A DNA stretch of 64,000 bases from Bacteroides sp. 214 (GTDB lineage: Bacteria; Bacteroidota; Bacteroidia; Bacteroidales; Bacteroidaceae): assembly GCF_010501015.1 (NCBI RefSeq), contig NZ_QVML01000001.1:123845-187844 (forward strand), written 5' to 3'. The notes beneath the pieces were generated by a model. It ran no database searches, had not been told where the DNA came from, and saw only the letters and a program-made list of their open reading frames with translations. This document shows, piece by piece, positions 45,601-54,281 of this stretch. The number at the start of each line of letters is the position of its first letter. Position 1 is the first letter of the stretch. The position numbers were made by a program, and so were the translations under genes.

Positions 45601-47253
45601 TTATCTGATATACTGACTCAATTCAATTCCCAACTCCTTAATACCCTCAGCTACAAGCAGTGCTACTTGTTTTGCGCCTTTCTCCATCATGTGTGTGTCG
45701 TCTTGTATTCCATCGGGCTTAAATGGATCTATACCGGCTTCCAACCAACGGTAGTAAGGCTTTGACGCTTCGTCGCCCAGCATGGTAATGAAATCGCGGG
45801 TCTTTTGATTGGCATCAATCATCGGCACATTCATTTCTTTGGCTACTCTGCGGGTAATGATGGGATATCCTTTCAGACGGTCGTCTACCAAGTGCCCGTT
45901 TTGGAACGTGCGCATAACTACCGATGTAAGTAAGATGGGATTGCCACCTCTCGCCTTAGTGTCGTTAATCATTTTAATAAGATTCTTTTCGTAATCCTCA
46001 TAAGAAGCATGACGCTCGGGGCGGGTAGAAGCGTCGTTGTGCCCAAACTGAATAAAGACATAGTCGCCCGGAGTTACTTCCGACAATAGCTTATCCCATC
46101 TTCCTTCGGAGATAAAGGTCTTTGTACTGCGTCCGCCAATGGCATGATTGCGTATTTGTATGCCTTCTGCTAAGTATAGCGATAGCATTTGTGCCCAGCC
46201 GCGAATGAAGCCGTGCTTTTCTTGTTCGTAATGTTGCGCGGTAGAGTCTCCGGCAATGAGGATAGCCGGTCTTTTTGTTTCGGGACCTGCGGTTACAGAG
46301 ATAACAATTGCTCCGCCATGCGGGTCGAAATCGAACATTGCTTTCTCTGCCGTGAGGTGCACAGGTAGATTCTTTTTCCCTTGCTTAACGGCTATTTGCT
46401 GGATGTTACTACGGTCTATAACCAATGTGAGGGGCTCATAGTACAATTTCTTATCCAGTGTAAGCGTGGGGGTTACAGTGATGCTTTTTTTGTTTTTAGT
46501 GATACTTAACTGTACTTCCTCCCGCTCCTTAGTATAGGCGGCAACTTCGGCGAAGGTACCTACCCATACCTTATCTTCCATGCTTTTTACTTTCTCCAAG
46601 TGTTCCCAAAAGCGCTGTGGATTTCCAAAAGCATCGTATCCATAAGTGATGCCATGTGTCATTCCTACGCCCCATTCTTTATTTTCGATGAGTTTATCTA
46701 CCCATTTCTCAAGATCTTCGGGTGTCGATTTGCTACCGATGGAGCGTTGCACAGTTCGCGAACCTACACGGTTTTTGGTAACATAAGCTACTCCTTCGGG
46801 TGTTTTGGCGTTGTTGGGATAGCAGAAAGAACGTGCCCATATTCCGATGTGCTTAATGATAGCGCTGTCGTTTTTATCCACATCCTCTTTAATCTCTTCG
46901 AACGAGAATCGCTTGAAGTTCCGGTGTAACCAACCATGATTGGATATCTCGTGCCCATTCATCGCCATTTCTTTGAGGTTTGCCCATGTTACACGAGTGG
47001 TGTCGGTAATGGCGTTATCACTTTCGTTAACTCTACCTCCATTAATATAGAACGTTCCTTTGAAACCCAATCGGTCGAAGAATGGTGCAACGAGTGTGTA
47101 CTGTTCCTTCAAACCATCGTCGAAGGTATAACTGATGGCACAAGCACGGTCGCCTTGATAGGTCGCAACGCGAACAGGAAAGTCGGTTATGGTTTGCGTT
47201 TGCACAGTAATAGCAAGCAAGCTTAGGCAGAGTGCAATGATAGTTGTTTTCAT
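45601..47253 (-). CDS. Fusion of CE4-type polysaccharide deacetylase and CE12-type RG acetylesterase
   Basis: The 550-residue precursor has a short signal peptide (ALCLSLLAITVQTQ). Residues 30-240 are a NodB-type domain with TFDDG (43-47; catalytic and metal Asp) and HGWLH (106-110; metal His pair). Residues ~328-545 are an SGNH esterase of the RG-acetylesterase type: GDST (Ser337), HAIGGRST, FGHND (403-407) and DDTH (His521). Both halves keep their catalytic residues, so it is a two-headed esterase acting on acetylated pectin. It is the last gene of the operon, 4 bp after the GH78 gene. Confidence 0.88.
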   Translation of the reverse strand: MKTTIIALCLSLLAITVQTQTITDFPVRVATYQGDRACAISYTFDDGLKEQYTLVAPFFDRLGFKGTFYINGGRVNESDNAITDTTRVTWANLKEMAMNGHEISNHGWLHRNFKRFSFEEIKEDVDKNDSAIIKHIGIWARSFCYPNNAKTPEGVAYVTKNRVGSRTVQRSIGSKSTPEDLEKWVDKLIENKEWGVGMTHGITYGYDAFGNPQRFWEHLEKVKSMEDKVWVGTFAEVAAYTKEREEVQLSITKNKKSITVTPTLTLDKKLYYEPLTLVIDRSNIQQIAVKQGKKNLPVHLTAEKAMFDFDPHGGAIVISVTAGPETKRPAILIAGDSTAQHYEQEKHGFIRGWAQMLSLYLAEGIQIRNHAIGGRSTKTFISEGRWDKLLSEVTPGDYVFIQFGHNDASTRPERHASYEDYEKNLIKMINDTKARGGNPILLTSVVMRTFQNGHLVDDRLKGYPIITRRVAKEMNVPMIDANQKTRDFITMLGDEASKPYYRWLEAGIDPFKPDGIQDDTHMMEKGAKQVALLVAEGIKELGIELSQYIR

Positions 47254-47257
47254 AGGT

Positions 47258-49039
47258 TTATTGAGTTACTATTTTAACACCGCGTGGTGCATCTATTTTA
47301 GATATGATTTTTCCGTTCTTTTGCTTCGTATGTTTTATTTTTACTACACCGTGTGGAGTAGGGAAGGTTCCCTCTACCCATTCGAGGTCTCCCAGATTGG
47401 GCTCTATCTTTAGTACTTTGCAACCGGGTTCTACTATTTTCACTCCCAATACATGTTCGCTAAGCCACGCTGTGGGTCCCGAAGCCCATCCATGACAGAA
47501 ACTGTGCCGGAAGCCCGGATAGCAGTACGCACCAAAGTCACCATGAATATCTTTTTTGCCCGCAGGGGTTAATTCATCGAGACGCGCAGCGTTTTCCAAC
47601 CATTCCAAATTGAAATCTTCCCAGAAGGTGGTAGCTCCCATATCGAGCATACCGCCCCAATATTGGCGTATCACGCGCAAAGCCTCGTCGTATTGTCCTG
47701 CCAAAGCCTGCGCTTGCAGCATATAGTAGCCATAGAATGTAGAGAACCCGGCTGCTCCTCCTACAGAGACCACCTCATTGCAAGCCTTTTCGGGTGCAAT
47801 AATATTGGCTATAGCCATAAGTGAAGCTGCTTGTTTAAGGTTGTTGTGGTCTTTAACGAACTTGTTCATGCGGTCAACACACTGCTGTGCTTTTTGAACA
47901 TAGGCAGTTTCATTCAGTATTCCGCATAACTTAGCTGCGTCTTTCATAGCCCACACAATGAGCGCGCGGTATCCCGATTCTACACCTTCCTTGTTAGGGC
48001 TCGAAGGCCAATCCAGGAAACGGTTGGGAGAGAGTTCTTCTTTACCGTTTTCATCTATCTTGCTTTCGATGAGGTCAACAAGTCCAAGTATGTACTCTTT
48101 GTGCTTGTTGAGGAAGTTGCGGTCGCCTGTATGCATAAACCAATCGTAGTGAATAATGAGATACCACAAGGAGTAAGCACTCATGCCGTTCATCCATTGT
48201 GGTAGCGGATATAGTTCGCAAGCCAGGTCGAGTGTTTGCGGAATAATCTCGTTATTACCGAATACGGTTGCGATAGTTGCTACTTCGGGATGCATATCGC
48301 CCAGCCATATTGCGCGGTCGCGTTTGATGCCATCCCAAAGATACTCTTGCATATTAAGATGAACGGTATATGCTCCTGTAAGCCATATTTTGTTTAACCG
48401 CTCGTCATTGCTCTTGAACGAACCCAGATAAGGTATTTCGCGATATCTCAAGATAGCCGATGCCTCCTTAATGCGTATCGTTGTATTCTTTTGCAAAAGG
48501 TCTATGCGCACGAAACGAAAGCCGGTGTTGCCAATCTCTAAGAGTCCATCGCGTGGTATTTCCATCGTAATATCGCGCATGGCGTGGTCATCGGTAGAGA
48601 ATCCTACTTTCCATGCACTATTATTGGTTTGGCTGTTACACTCTCCAACCGACTCTCCAAAACGGATACGAACCAATGATGGCTCCCGGCGAGAAGAACT
48701 GCCCAGTACGAGTTGCAAGCCTCCATGAATTTCCTTACCGTAGTCGAGCAGGATAGAAGCTGTTTCGTTCTCGGTGCTTTTCATTTCGCACATGTTTTTT
48801 TTGCCAAACACGCTTTGGCTGTTGCCTTGTTTTAATAAAGCATCCTCGTACTTTACCAATTCGCTATTGCCATCGTATTTCCACACAATGCGTTGCGGAG
48901 TGATGTATACGCGCGTTAATTCATCCTTTCGTGTTTTCTCCGTATACTCTGAACCGAATACAGGTGGGAGTTGTGCTTTTATTGTTGTAATGGTTGCGGC
49001 TACAAACAATACAAGTAGTGAGATTCGTAGTGCGTTCAT
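47258..49039 (-). CDS. Alpha-L-rhamnosidase, family GH78-like
   Basis: From the ATG at 49039 the protein is 593 residues with a signal peptide (ISLLVLFVAATITTIKAQ); an ATG 11 codons upstream (49072) is possible. The Bac_rhamnosid barrel contains YLWDGIKRDRAIWLGDMHPE, with the conserved acidic cluster, and later a WLGEHVLG-like C-terminal part (WASGPTAWLSEHVLGVKIVEPG). It is shorter than most GH78 enzymes, with a reduced N-terminal beta region. It releases terminal rhamnose that feeds the rha operon. Stop and next start are 4 bp apart. Confidence 0.87.
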   Translation of the reverse strand: MNALRISLLVLFVAATITTIKAQLPPVFGSEYTEKTRKDELTRVYITPQRIVWKYDGNSELVKYEDALLKQGNSQSVFGKKNMCEMKSTENETASILLDYGKEIHGGLQLVLGSSSRREPSLVRIRFGESVGECNSQTNNSAWKVGFSTDDHAMRDITMEIPRDGLLEIGNTGFRFVRIDLLQKNTTIRIKEASAILRYREIPYLGSFKSNDERLNKIWLTGAYTVHLNMQEYLWDGIKRDRAIWLGDMHPEVATIATVFGNNEIIPQTLDLACELYPLPQWMNGMSAYSLWYLIIHYDWFMHTGDRNFLNKHKEYILGLVDLIESKIDENGKEELSPNRFLDWPSSPNKEGVESGYRALIVWAMKDAAKLCGILNETAYVQKAQQCVDRMNKFVKDHNNLKQAASLMAIANIIAPEKACNEVVSVGGAAGFSTFYGYYMLQAQALAGQYDEALRVIRQYWGGMLDMGATTFWEDFNLEWLENAARLDELTPAGKKDIHGDFGAYCYPGFRHSFCHGWASGPTAWLSEHVLGVKIVEPGCKVLKIEPNLGDLEWVEGTFPTPHGVVKIKHTKQKNGKIISKIDAPRGVKIVTQ

Positions 49040-49078
49040 AAGTAATGGATTATATAGTTCTTTTTTATTCAATAATTA

Positions 49079-50659
49079 TCATTTAACTTTTTCAAAATAA
49101 GGCAACCTATTCAATGGAACCTCAATCTCAATTGTTCTACCTCCTTTGTGCATTTTCCCCAAATCATCTCTCCAGCGCCCTTTCGGCAGTTTTACTGTTC
49201 GTTTGTTTTGATTGGTTACAACGGGGGCAATCATATAGTTGTTGCCCAGCATAAACTGGTCTTTACACGCTGCGAACCCTTCGTTAGGATAAGCATATTC
49301 CATGTGTTGCACTATCGGTTCTCCTGTTTGGGCAGACTCACGGGCACAATTAAGTATGTATGCTCCCATGCGTTTGTGTAAGTGAGCCATCTCTTTTACA
49401 ATCTTCAGGTTTTCTTCATTGAGGATTCTCCATGGAGCTACCGAGAATTGCATCATTGGCATAAGAGCATGTACCTGTGCGGAGCGAACAATTAACTGCT
49501 GGTCGAACTTCGTAGGGTCAAGGTTCAAGAATGATTTGAACTGTCCGCCGCCAATCATATCGGGACATGTGTAGGCGTAGCCTGCTAATCCTGCTGCAAT
49601 CATTTCGGGTATAAGTGAGCGCACAGCGTTCCATGAATAGTGCTTATCACCTAAACGTTGTACCAAAGCTTCTCCACCCATCTGCCAACAAGCACGATAC
49701 TCATTTACCGGAAACTCCAGACCAATGCGTGCCCATGCTTCGGTGTGGTCTACGGATATGGCATCTTTCTTGTAACTTTCTAATGTCTTTGATGTGTAGA
49801 AACCATTATCACCAGCATCAAACTTAAATCCATCTACACCGTACTCGCGCTGCATGTTTTTCAATAGGGCAATAAAATGTGCAGAAGCTTCGGGGTTGGT
49901 GAAGTCATAACAAGCGCTATACCCATTCCACCATTTTAGTAAAGCGGTTCCACTCTTGCTGTCACGAATGAGGTATTTCTTGGCATTTAGCTCCCTGTAT
50001 TCAGGACTATCTGCCGATACAAACGGACATATCCAAAGCATTACTTTGAAACCCATCCGATGCAATTCATCAATCATACCTTTCGGGTTGGGAAACTTTT
50101 CAGCTCTGAAGTCGAAGTTACCATAGTAACGTTGCCAGTTATCGTCAATCATCAATACTCCCGGAGGGAAGCCATTGTCGATGATGCCACGTGCATATGC
50201 TAAAATATCTTCTTGGTTCTGGTTGTACATCAACTCAATCCAAGTGTTGTATTGCGGCATGGTAAAGAATAGCGTATCGGGTAATACGCCACTTGGTTTG
50301 AAATGTGCGTTACAAGCCGCAAGGTAAGCATCGCGCAGCGTTGTACCTGCCGACTGAACGGCTATCTTTTCGTATGTTGAAGTAATGATCATATTGCCCT
50401 CCTTTACCGAGTAGCTGAAAGGGTAATCGCTCCACACATACCTGCCTTTGTTGGAGAGCAGGAGAGGAACTACTTGATTGTTGTTGTTTTGCGTTTCTAA
50501 ATTATATACTTCCAATGGTTGTACGTAAGGCATTCGGGAACCGAGCGCGACGGCTCCTCCCCACCAATATTCATCGGGTTGTGTTTTTATTTCGGTAATA
50601 TGTTGTGCAGCAAGTGTCTGGCACAAGAAAAAAGTTAGAATTAGGAAGAACTTATTCAT
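49079..50659 (-). CDS. Glycoside hydrolase family 31 enzyme
   Basis: From the ATG at 50659 (526 residues) there is a clean signal peptide (FFLILTFFLCQTLAA). That start overlaps the end of the GH28 gene by 8 bp; the frame's longer start at 50710 is rejected. The GH31 barrel shows VLMIDDNWQRYYGNFDF, FKVMLWICPFVSADS and GVDGFKFDAGD with nucleophile Asp281. It is short for GH31. In RG operons such enzymes may be alpha-galactosidases or alpha-xylosidases; the specificity is not readable. Confidence 0.85.
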   Translation of the reverse strand: MNKFFLILTFFLCQTLAAQHITEIKTQPDEYWWGGAVALGSRMPYVQPLEVYNLETQNNNNQVVPLLLSNKGRYVWSDYPFSYSVKEGNMIITSTYEKIAVQSAGTTLRDAYLAACNAHFKPSGVLPDTLFFTMPQYNTWIELMYNQNQEDILAYARGIIDNGFPPGVLMIDDNWQRYYGNFDFRAEKFPNPKGMIDELHRMGFKVMLWICPFVSADSPEYRELNAKKYLIRDSKSGTALLKWWNGYSACYDFTNPEASAHFIALLKNMQREYGVDGFKFDAGDNGFYTSKTLESYKKDAISVDHTEAWARIGLEFPVNEYRACWQMGGEALVQRLGDKHYSWNAVRSLIPEMIAAGLAGYAYTCPDMIGGGQFKSFLNLDPTKFDQQLIVRSAQVHALMPMMQFSVAPWRILNEENLKIVKEMAHLHKRMGAYILNCARESAQTGEPIVQHMEYAYPNEGFAACKDQFMLGNNYMIAPVVTNQNKRTVKLPKGRWRDDLGKMHKGGRTIEIEVPLNRLPYFEKVK

Positions 50660-52103
50660 AAATAATGTCTGCGGTTGTATTGGTGTTGTCTCTGAATAAT
50701 ATTTTGTCATTACTGTTGCTATGCAGCTTAATGTTCTTTAGCGCGAATTGGTCAGTAAAGACTACCTTACCCGACTTCTCGCAAGACACTGTGATGTCTT
50801 TTAACTCCATATTGATTAAACGCAAGGAGTCGTCGCGACCGGCAGCCGAAATAAACTCGCGTATATTCGTTGCTGTAACGTTGCTCATATATACATTGCG
50901 GAAATGAGGGAAACCTTTTTCCACTGGCTCGACGCGGGTAAGCATCACCTTCCAGTGATTAGGGATTTCTTTGCCTTCATATTCGGCAGGGAGTTCCGAA
51001 TAACTGTATTTGGGGTTCCAATTAAGCTCGGCAACAAATACGTGACGTGCGTTGTCGGCTTCTACGTTAGTCATATAGATATTCTCTACGACACCACCGC
51101 GGGTCATTGCCGATTTTAGTCGCATAACAGCAGATGTACCGTAGGACTTGAGATTGTAGCCCAAGATGTTATAAATGCCTCCCGATGTTTCGCTGCCGCA
51201 AGTCATTAAGCCACCACCTTTACGGGCAATGCAGTTGCGGATAACAACATATTCCGTAGGACGGTTTACGCGTAAACCGTCGGCATCTCTACCGGCTTTC
51301 AGGCAAATGTTGTCGTCGTTGCAATCAATGTCACAATTCTCTATCAGGATATAAGAAGAAGAATCTACATCAATGCCATCGGTGCTGGGACCATGTCCGC
51401 CGATGTTGTTGTTTATCAGAAGTCCGTCGGCAGTACAGTGCGAAGAGTATAATAGTTGAATACCCCAGAATCCGGTGCGCATCAGGGTAAAGTCACGCAG
51501 GGTAACATCCTTGCTGTTTGATACCAAAATGCCACGTACTCGCTTGCAGTCGTAATCTACAATCCAGCGAAGACTACGTTGTTCGTAGTCTTTGCGCATC
51601 GTCCAGTACTTTTCCCAAAAGCCTTCTCCGCGGCAATCAATGGTTCCCTTACCCGATATGGCAGCGTTCTCTGCATCGAGTATGTTCAGTACTGCCGATG
51701 GCCATACCATTTCTATACCGGCAATACGTGTCATAGATTCGGGATAATGATTGATGTCGCGGCTTCCCAGTAGAGTAACCCCTTCGCCAATGTGTAAGTT
51801 TACACCACTCTTAATAAAGAGTGCGCCGGTATGATAATATCCCGGCTCGAAGGTAACCATACCTCCGCCATTTTCATGGCAAGCATCGATAGCTGCCTGA
51901 ATAGCCTCTGTACTTAGTACGGTACTATCATTGACTGCACCATAATTTGTTACAGCGAACTGCTTGCTGCCCGGATATGTTTTGGCACCCACTTCCTTTA
52001 CCCACGGAAGTTTGGTGTAATCTTGTTCGCCCTCTGCGGCACATCCGCAAAGAATGTACACGCTTAAAAGTAAGGAGGCGGAGAGGTTTACTAACTGTTT
52101 CAT
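50652..52103 (-). CDS. Polygalacturonase-type hydrolase, family GH28 (copy 1)
   Basis: The 483-residue precursor has a lipoprotein-like signal (LLLSVYILCGC). The right-handed beta-helix carries GH28 catalytic motifs: STDGIDVDSS, NDDNICLKAGRD, and a GLMTCGSETSGG stretch in the place of the usual G-H-G region, then AVMRLKSA with the substrate Arg. Bacteroidetes GH28 proteins in RG loci act on galacturonic or RG backbones, often exo-acting. It lies 15 bp after the CE12 gene and overlaps the GH31 start. Confidence 0.9.
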   Translation of the reverse strand: MKQLVNLSASLLLSVYILCGCAAEGEQDYTKLPWVKEVGAKTYPGSKQFAVTNYGAVNDSTVLSTEAIQAAIDACHENGGGMVTFEPGYYHTGALFIKSGVNLHIGEGVTLLGSRDINHYPESMTRIAGIEMVWPSAVLNILDAENAAISGKGTIDCRGEGFWEKYWTMRKDYEQRSLRWIVDYDCKRVRGILVSNSKDVTLRDFTLMRTGFWGIQLLYSSHCTADGLLINNNIGGHGPSTDGIDVDSSSYILIENCDIDCNDDNICLKAGRDADGLRVNRPTEYVVIRNCIARKGGGLMTCGSETSGGIYNILGYNLKSYGTSAVMRLKSAMTRGGVVENIYMTNVEADNARHVFVAELNWNPKYSYSELPAEYEGKEIPNHWKVMLTRVEPVEKGFPHFRNVYMSNVTATNIREFISAAGRDDSLRLINMELKDITVSCEKSGKVVFTDQFALKNIKLHSNSNDKILFRDNTNTTADIIYE

Positions 52104-52118
52104 AACTATAATAAGGTA

Positions 52119-53393
52119 TTAATTACCGTCGGGTTTCTCTATTTCATAGAACGGACTTAAATCCCACTGGAAGAGGCTTACTGCGTCTGGTTGGGCGGGA
52201 TTGTAGGGTATGTATTCGGTCGCAATCTCTTTGGCTAAAGGCAAATTGATGGCTTTGATACCTTCAACCACACACTTAGCTACCTGAAAAGCTCCATAGG
52301 TATTGAAGTGGGTATTGTCGGCAAGTGCTGTTGTTTGTCCGGGGAAGGTATTGGCAGGGTAGTGCGCAAGTGCTTTTTTAGAGTCTTCCACACCCATTGC
52401 TTCAAAAAGCGTGCGTGTCATGGAGTGTAGGTCTATCAAGGCAATCTCTTCTTTGTTTGCCAACCACTTCATTGCTTCGGGGAAATTCTCGTGTGTATCT
52501 CTGATTTTACCGTTTTCATCGAAATTCCTTCTTTGTGTAGGAGTTACAAGTACGGGGGTTGCGCCGCGCAGACGCGCTTCGTCTACAAATGTTTTCAGAC
52601 TGGTCATGTAGGAGTAGTAAGCACCTTTGCCGGGACCTTTTTGTTTCTGGTCGTTGTGTCCAAATTCAATAAAGATATAATCGCCCGCCTTCATTTGTGT
52701 CAACGCTTTTTTAAGTCTGCCCGCACCAATGAAAGTATTTGCCGATTCGCCCGACTCGGCGTAGTTGGCAACAGCTACTTTTTCATTAAAGAAAAAAGGT
52801 ATCATCTGTCCCCAGCTTGCCCATGGCTCCCTGTCTTGGTCAACTACGGTAGAGTTTCCGCAGAGAAACACGGTAATGGCATCGTCTATCTTCTCAATAC
52901 TGAGTGAGGTAATTTGTGGCGCGCTTCCGTTAAATTCTAACGTGAGTTTGTTGTCCCAGTTGAGTTTGGTCTTTTCGCGGGTTTTGATGCGTACGTGTTC
53001 TTTTTCTGATATTTGCGTATTACGCTTGTTTACAATAAAGGTACGTTCAACGATTTCTCCTTTTTTAGTTGCAAGCCGGTTGATGAAAAGTCTACGCGAC
53101 TCTGCTCTAACAGTTGTAACACCTGCTTTCTTCTTAGACCCAATGCCAATGGTTACTTTGTAGTTTCCATCGGGAACGGATATAGAGAAAAAGAAAGGGG
53201 CGTTGCTTTTTCCGTCGGGTGCAGGTTGCAGGTCGTAGCCATAGCCTGTCTCGGGAGTGAAGAGTGATGTTGGGGCTATTTTGATACTGCCCTCTTTGGC
53301 TTTTCCTTCGGAAAAATCGAATTTGAAACTGGTTTGCTGTGCCTGACAAATAGTAGACAAAGTAACAGCGATAATAAATAGTAGCTTTTTCAT
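52119..53393 (-). CDS. Rhamnogalacturonan acetylesterase, family CE12
   Basis: From the ATG at 53393 (424 residues) the protein has a signal peptide (LLFIIAVTLSTICQAQ); the frame's extension to 53540 runs through the operator and is rejected. An N-terminal beta domain (20-170) is followed by an SGNH domain: CGNSTVVDQ (Ser181; the usual GDS is GNS), ESGES, FGHND (244-248) and DNTHF with the Asp/His pair. It removes acetyl groups from RG-I galacturonate so lyases can act. First gene of the five-gene operon. Confidence 0.92.
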   Translation of the reverse strand: MKKLLFIIAVTLSTICQAQQTSFKFDFSEGKAKEGSIKIAPTSLFTPETGYGYDLQPAPDGKSNAPFFFSISVPDGNYKVTIGIGSKKKAGVTTVRAESRRLFINRLATKKGEIVERTFIVNKRNTQISEKEHVRIKTREKTKLNWDNKLTLEFNGSAPQITSLSIEKIDDAITVFLCGNSTVVDQDREPWASWGQMIPFFFNEKVAVANYAESGESANTFIGAGRLKKALTQMKAGDYIFIEFGHNDQKQKGPGKGAYYSYMTSLKTFVDEARLRGATPVLVTPTQRRNFDENGKIRDTHENFPEAMKWLANKEEIALIDLHSMTRTLFEAMGVEDSKKALAHYPANTFPGQTTALADNTHFNTYGAFQVAKCVVEGIKAINLPLAKEIATEYIPYNPAQPDAVSLFQWDLSPFYEIEKPDGN

Positions 53394-53416
53394 GATTGTT
53401 ATAAATGATTTTTGTG

Positions 53417-53511
53417 CTAAAGTACAGGTTTTTGAAAGGTTCGGATATATAAAGTTGTACACAAAACATAGAAAATTGTAAAACTCTACAGAAAAGGTGC
53501 AAATATTACAC
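53417..53511 (-). promoter_or_regulatory. Conserved operator/promoter block, copy 2 (CE12 operon)
   Basis: 53440-53511 matches copy 1 over its length. The direct repeats TACACAAAA (53458) and TACAGAAAA (53487) are also 29 bp apart. The -7-like box is TACTTTAG (complement of 53417-53424), 16 bp from the block. Spacing and sequence are conserved while the flanks are not. Confidence 0.75.
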
Positions 53512-53622
53512 GTTGAGGCTTTTGTTTGTATTGTGCACACTCTGTAATCTTACTTCTGATTCTGTTATACATATAAGAACAGTTAAAAAACTTACCAGTT
53601 GCCACTCCTGCTCTTTTGCTCC

Positions 53623-53715
53623 AACTATCTTTTTGCTAAAAGCCATTTGCTTGCGATAATTCAGGGGAAACCACCCCCTGCTTCAAAAGAATCGAAGGAA
53701 AACGAGTTAAAGAAA
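53623..53715 (-). repeat. 93-bp dispersed repeat, right copy
   Basis: Reverse complement of the block at 45450-45542 with about 9 mismatches by eye. It is the left part of composite element B, immediately followed by the 22-bp-phased array. Confidence 0.85.
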
Positions 53716-54000
53716 AACATCGAAAAATAAGCTTTGAGAGGCTCTTTTTTGTGCGAATCGACGATTTGGGCATTGTGGGACGTGTTTTTCTGACTGGTTT
53801 ATGTATCAAAACTCAGTCAAAACCGATATAAAACTCACTCTGATTCGTATTAAAACCCAGTCCATTTTTTTTAATCTCCTTATGGATGAACGACCGTTTG
53901 CTATAAGCAAACGCTCTGAATGCTTATGGAAGATGGGTCGCGAGCTTATGGCAAACAGTCGTTCGTCCATAAGCAAATTTTCTTTCAAACAATCGCACTC
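53691..54000 (+). repeat. Composite intergenic element B with a 22-bp-phased array
   Basis: ATCGAAGGAA is at 53691, ACTCAGTC-type units at 53811, 53833 and 53855, and CTTATGG/CTATAAG/CCATAAG units at 53879, 53901, 53923, 53945 and 53967. All steps are 22 bp, with a 24-bp step between the two groups, exactly as in element A. The 101-bp core (53879-53979) differs from 15917-16017 at only a few positions. The left and right units are also near-perfect inverted repeats. No gene is seen in 53512-54281. Confidence 0.87.
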
Positions 54001-54281
54001 AGAAGGCTTGTGAGAGGGATTGCCTCATTCTTAAATACTCAATAGAAACAATTAGAATAATCGCAAAAGAAAGCAAATCAGGTGTGTAGGTGGGTATGCT
54101 AACCTCTTTTGCTGTCTAATTGACAGGAATGTATCTGTTTGTAAAGTATGGGAATAGTAAAAATATTTATCAATTGGATGTGCGTGCAACCTCATGAATA
54201 CCCTCTTTTAAGAGTGAAAATACAATTTTTGAGTACAGAAACCGTTTATCTTACGTCTTTTAGTATAATACACAAATTACT

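Noticed and set aside
52855..52863. GNS instead of GDS in CE12 as a dead active site
   Set aside because: The nucleophile Ser and the later GHND and Asp/His motifs are intact, and I recall GNS in other Bacteroidetes CE12 proteins, so loss of activity is not supported.
53394..53540. N-terminal extension of the CE12 gene
   Set aside because: It lies over the conserved operator and -7 box, so it cannot be translated from that promoter.
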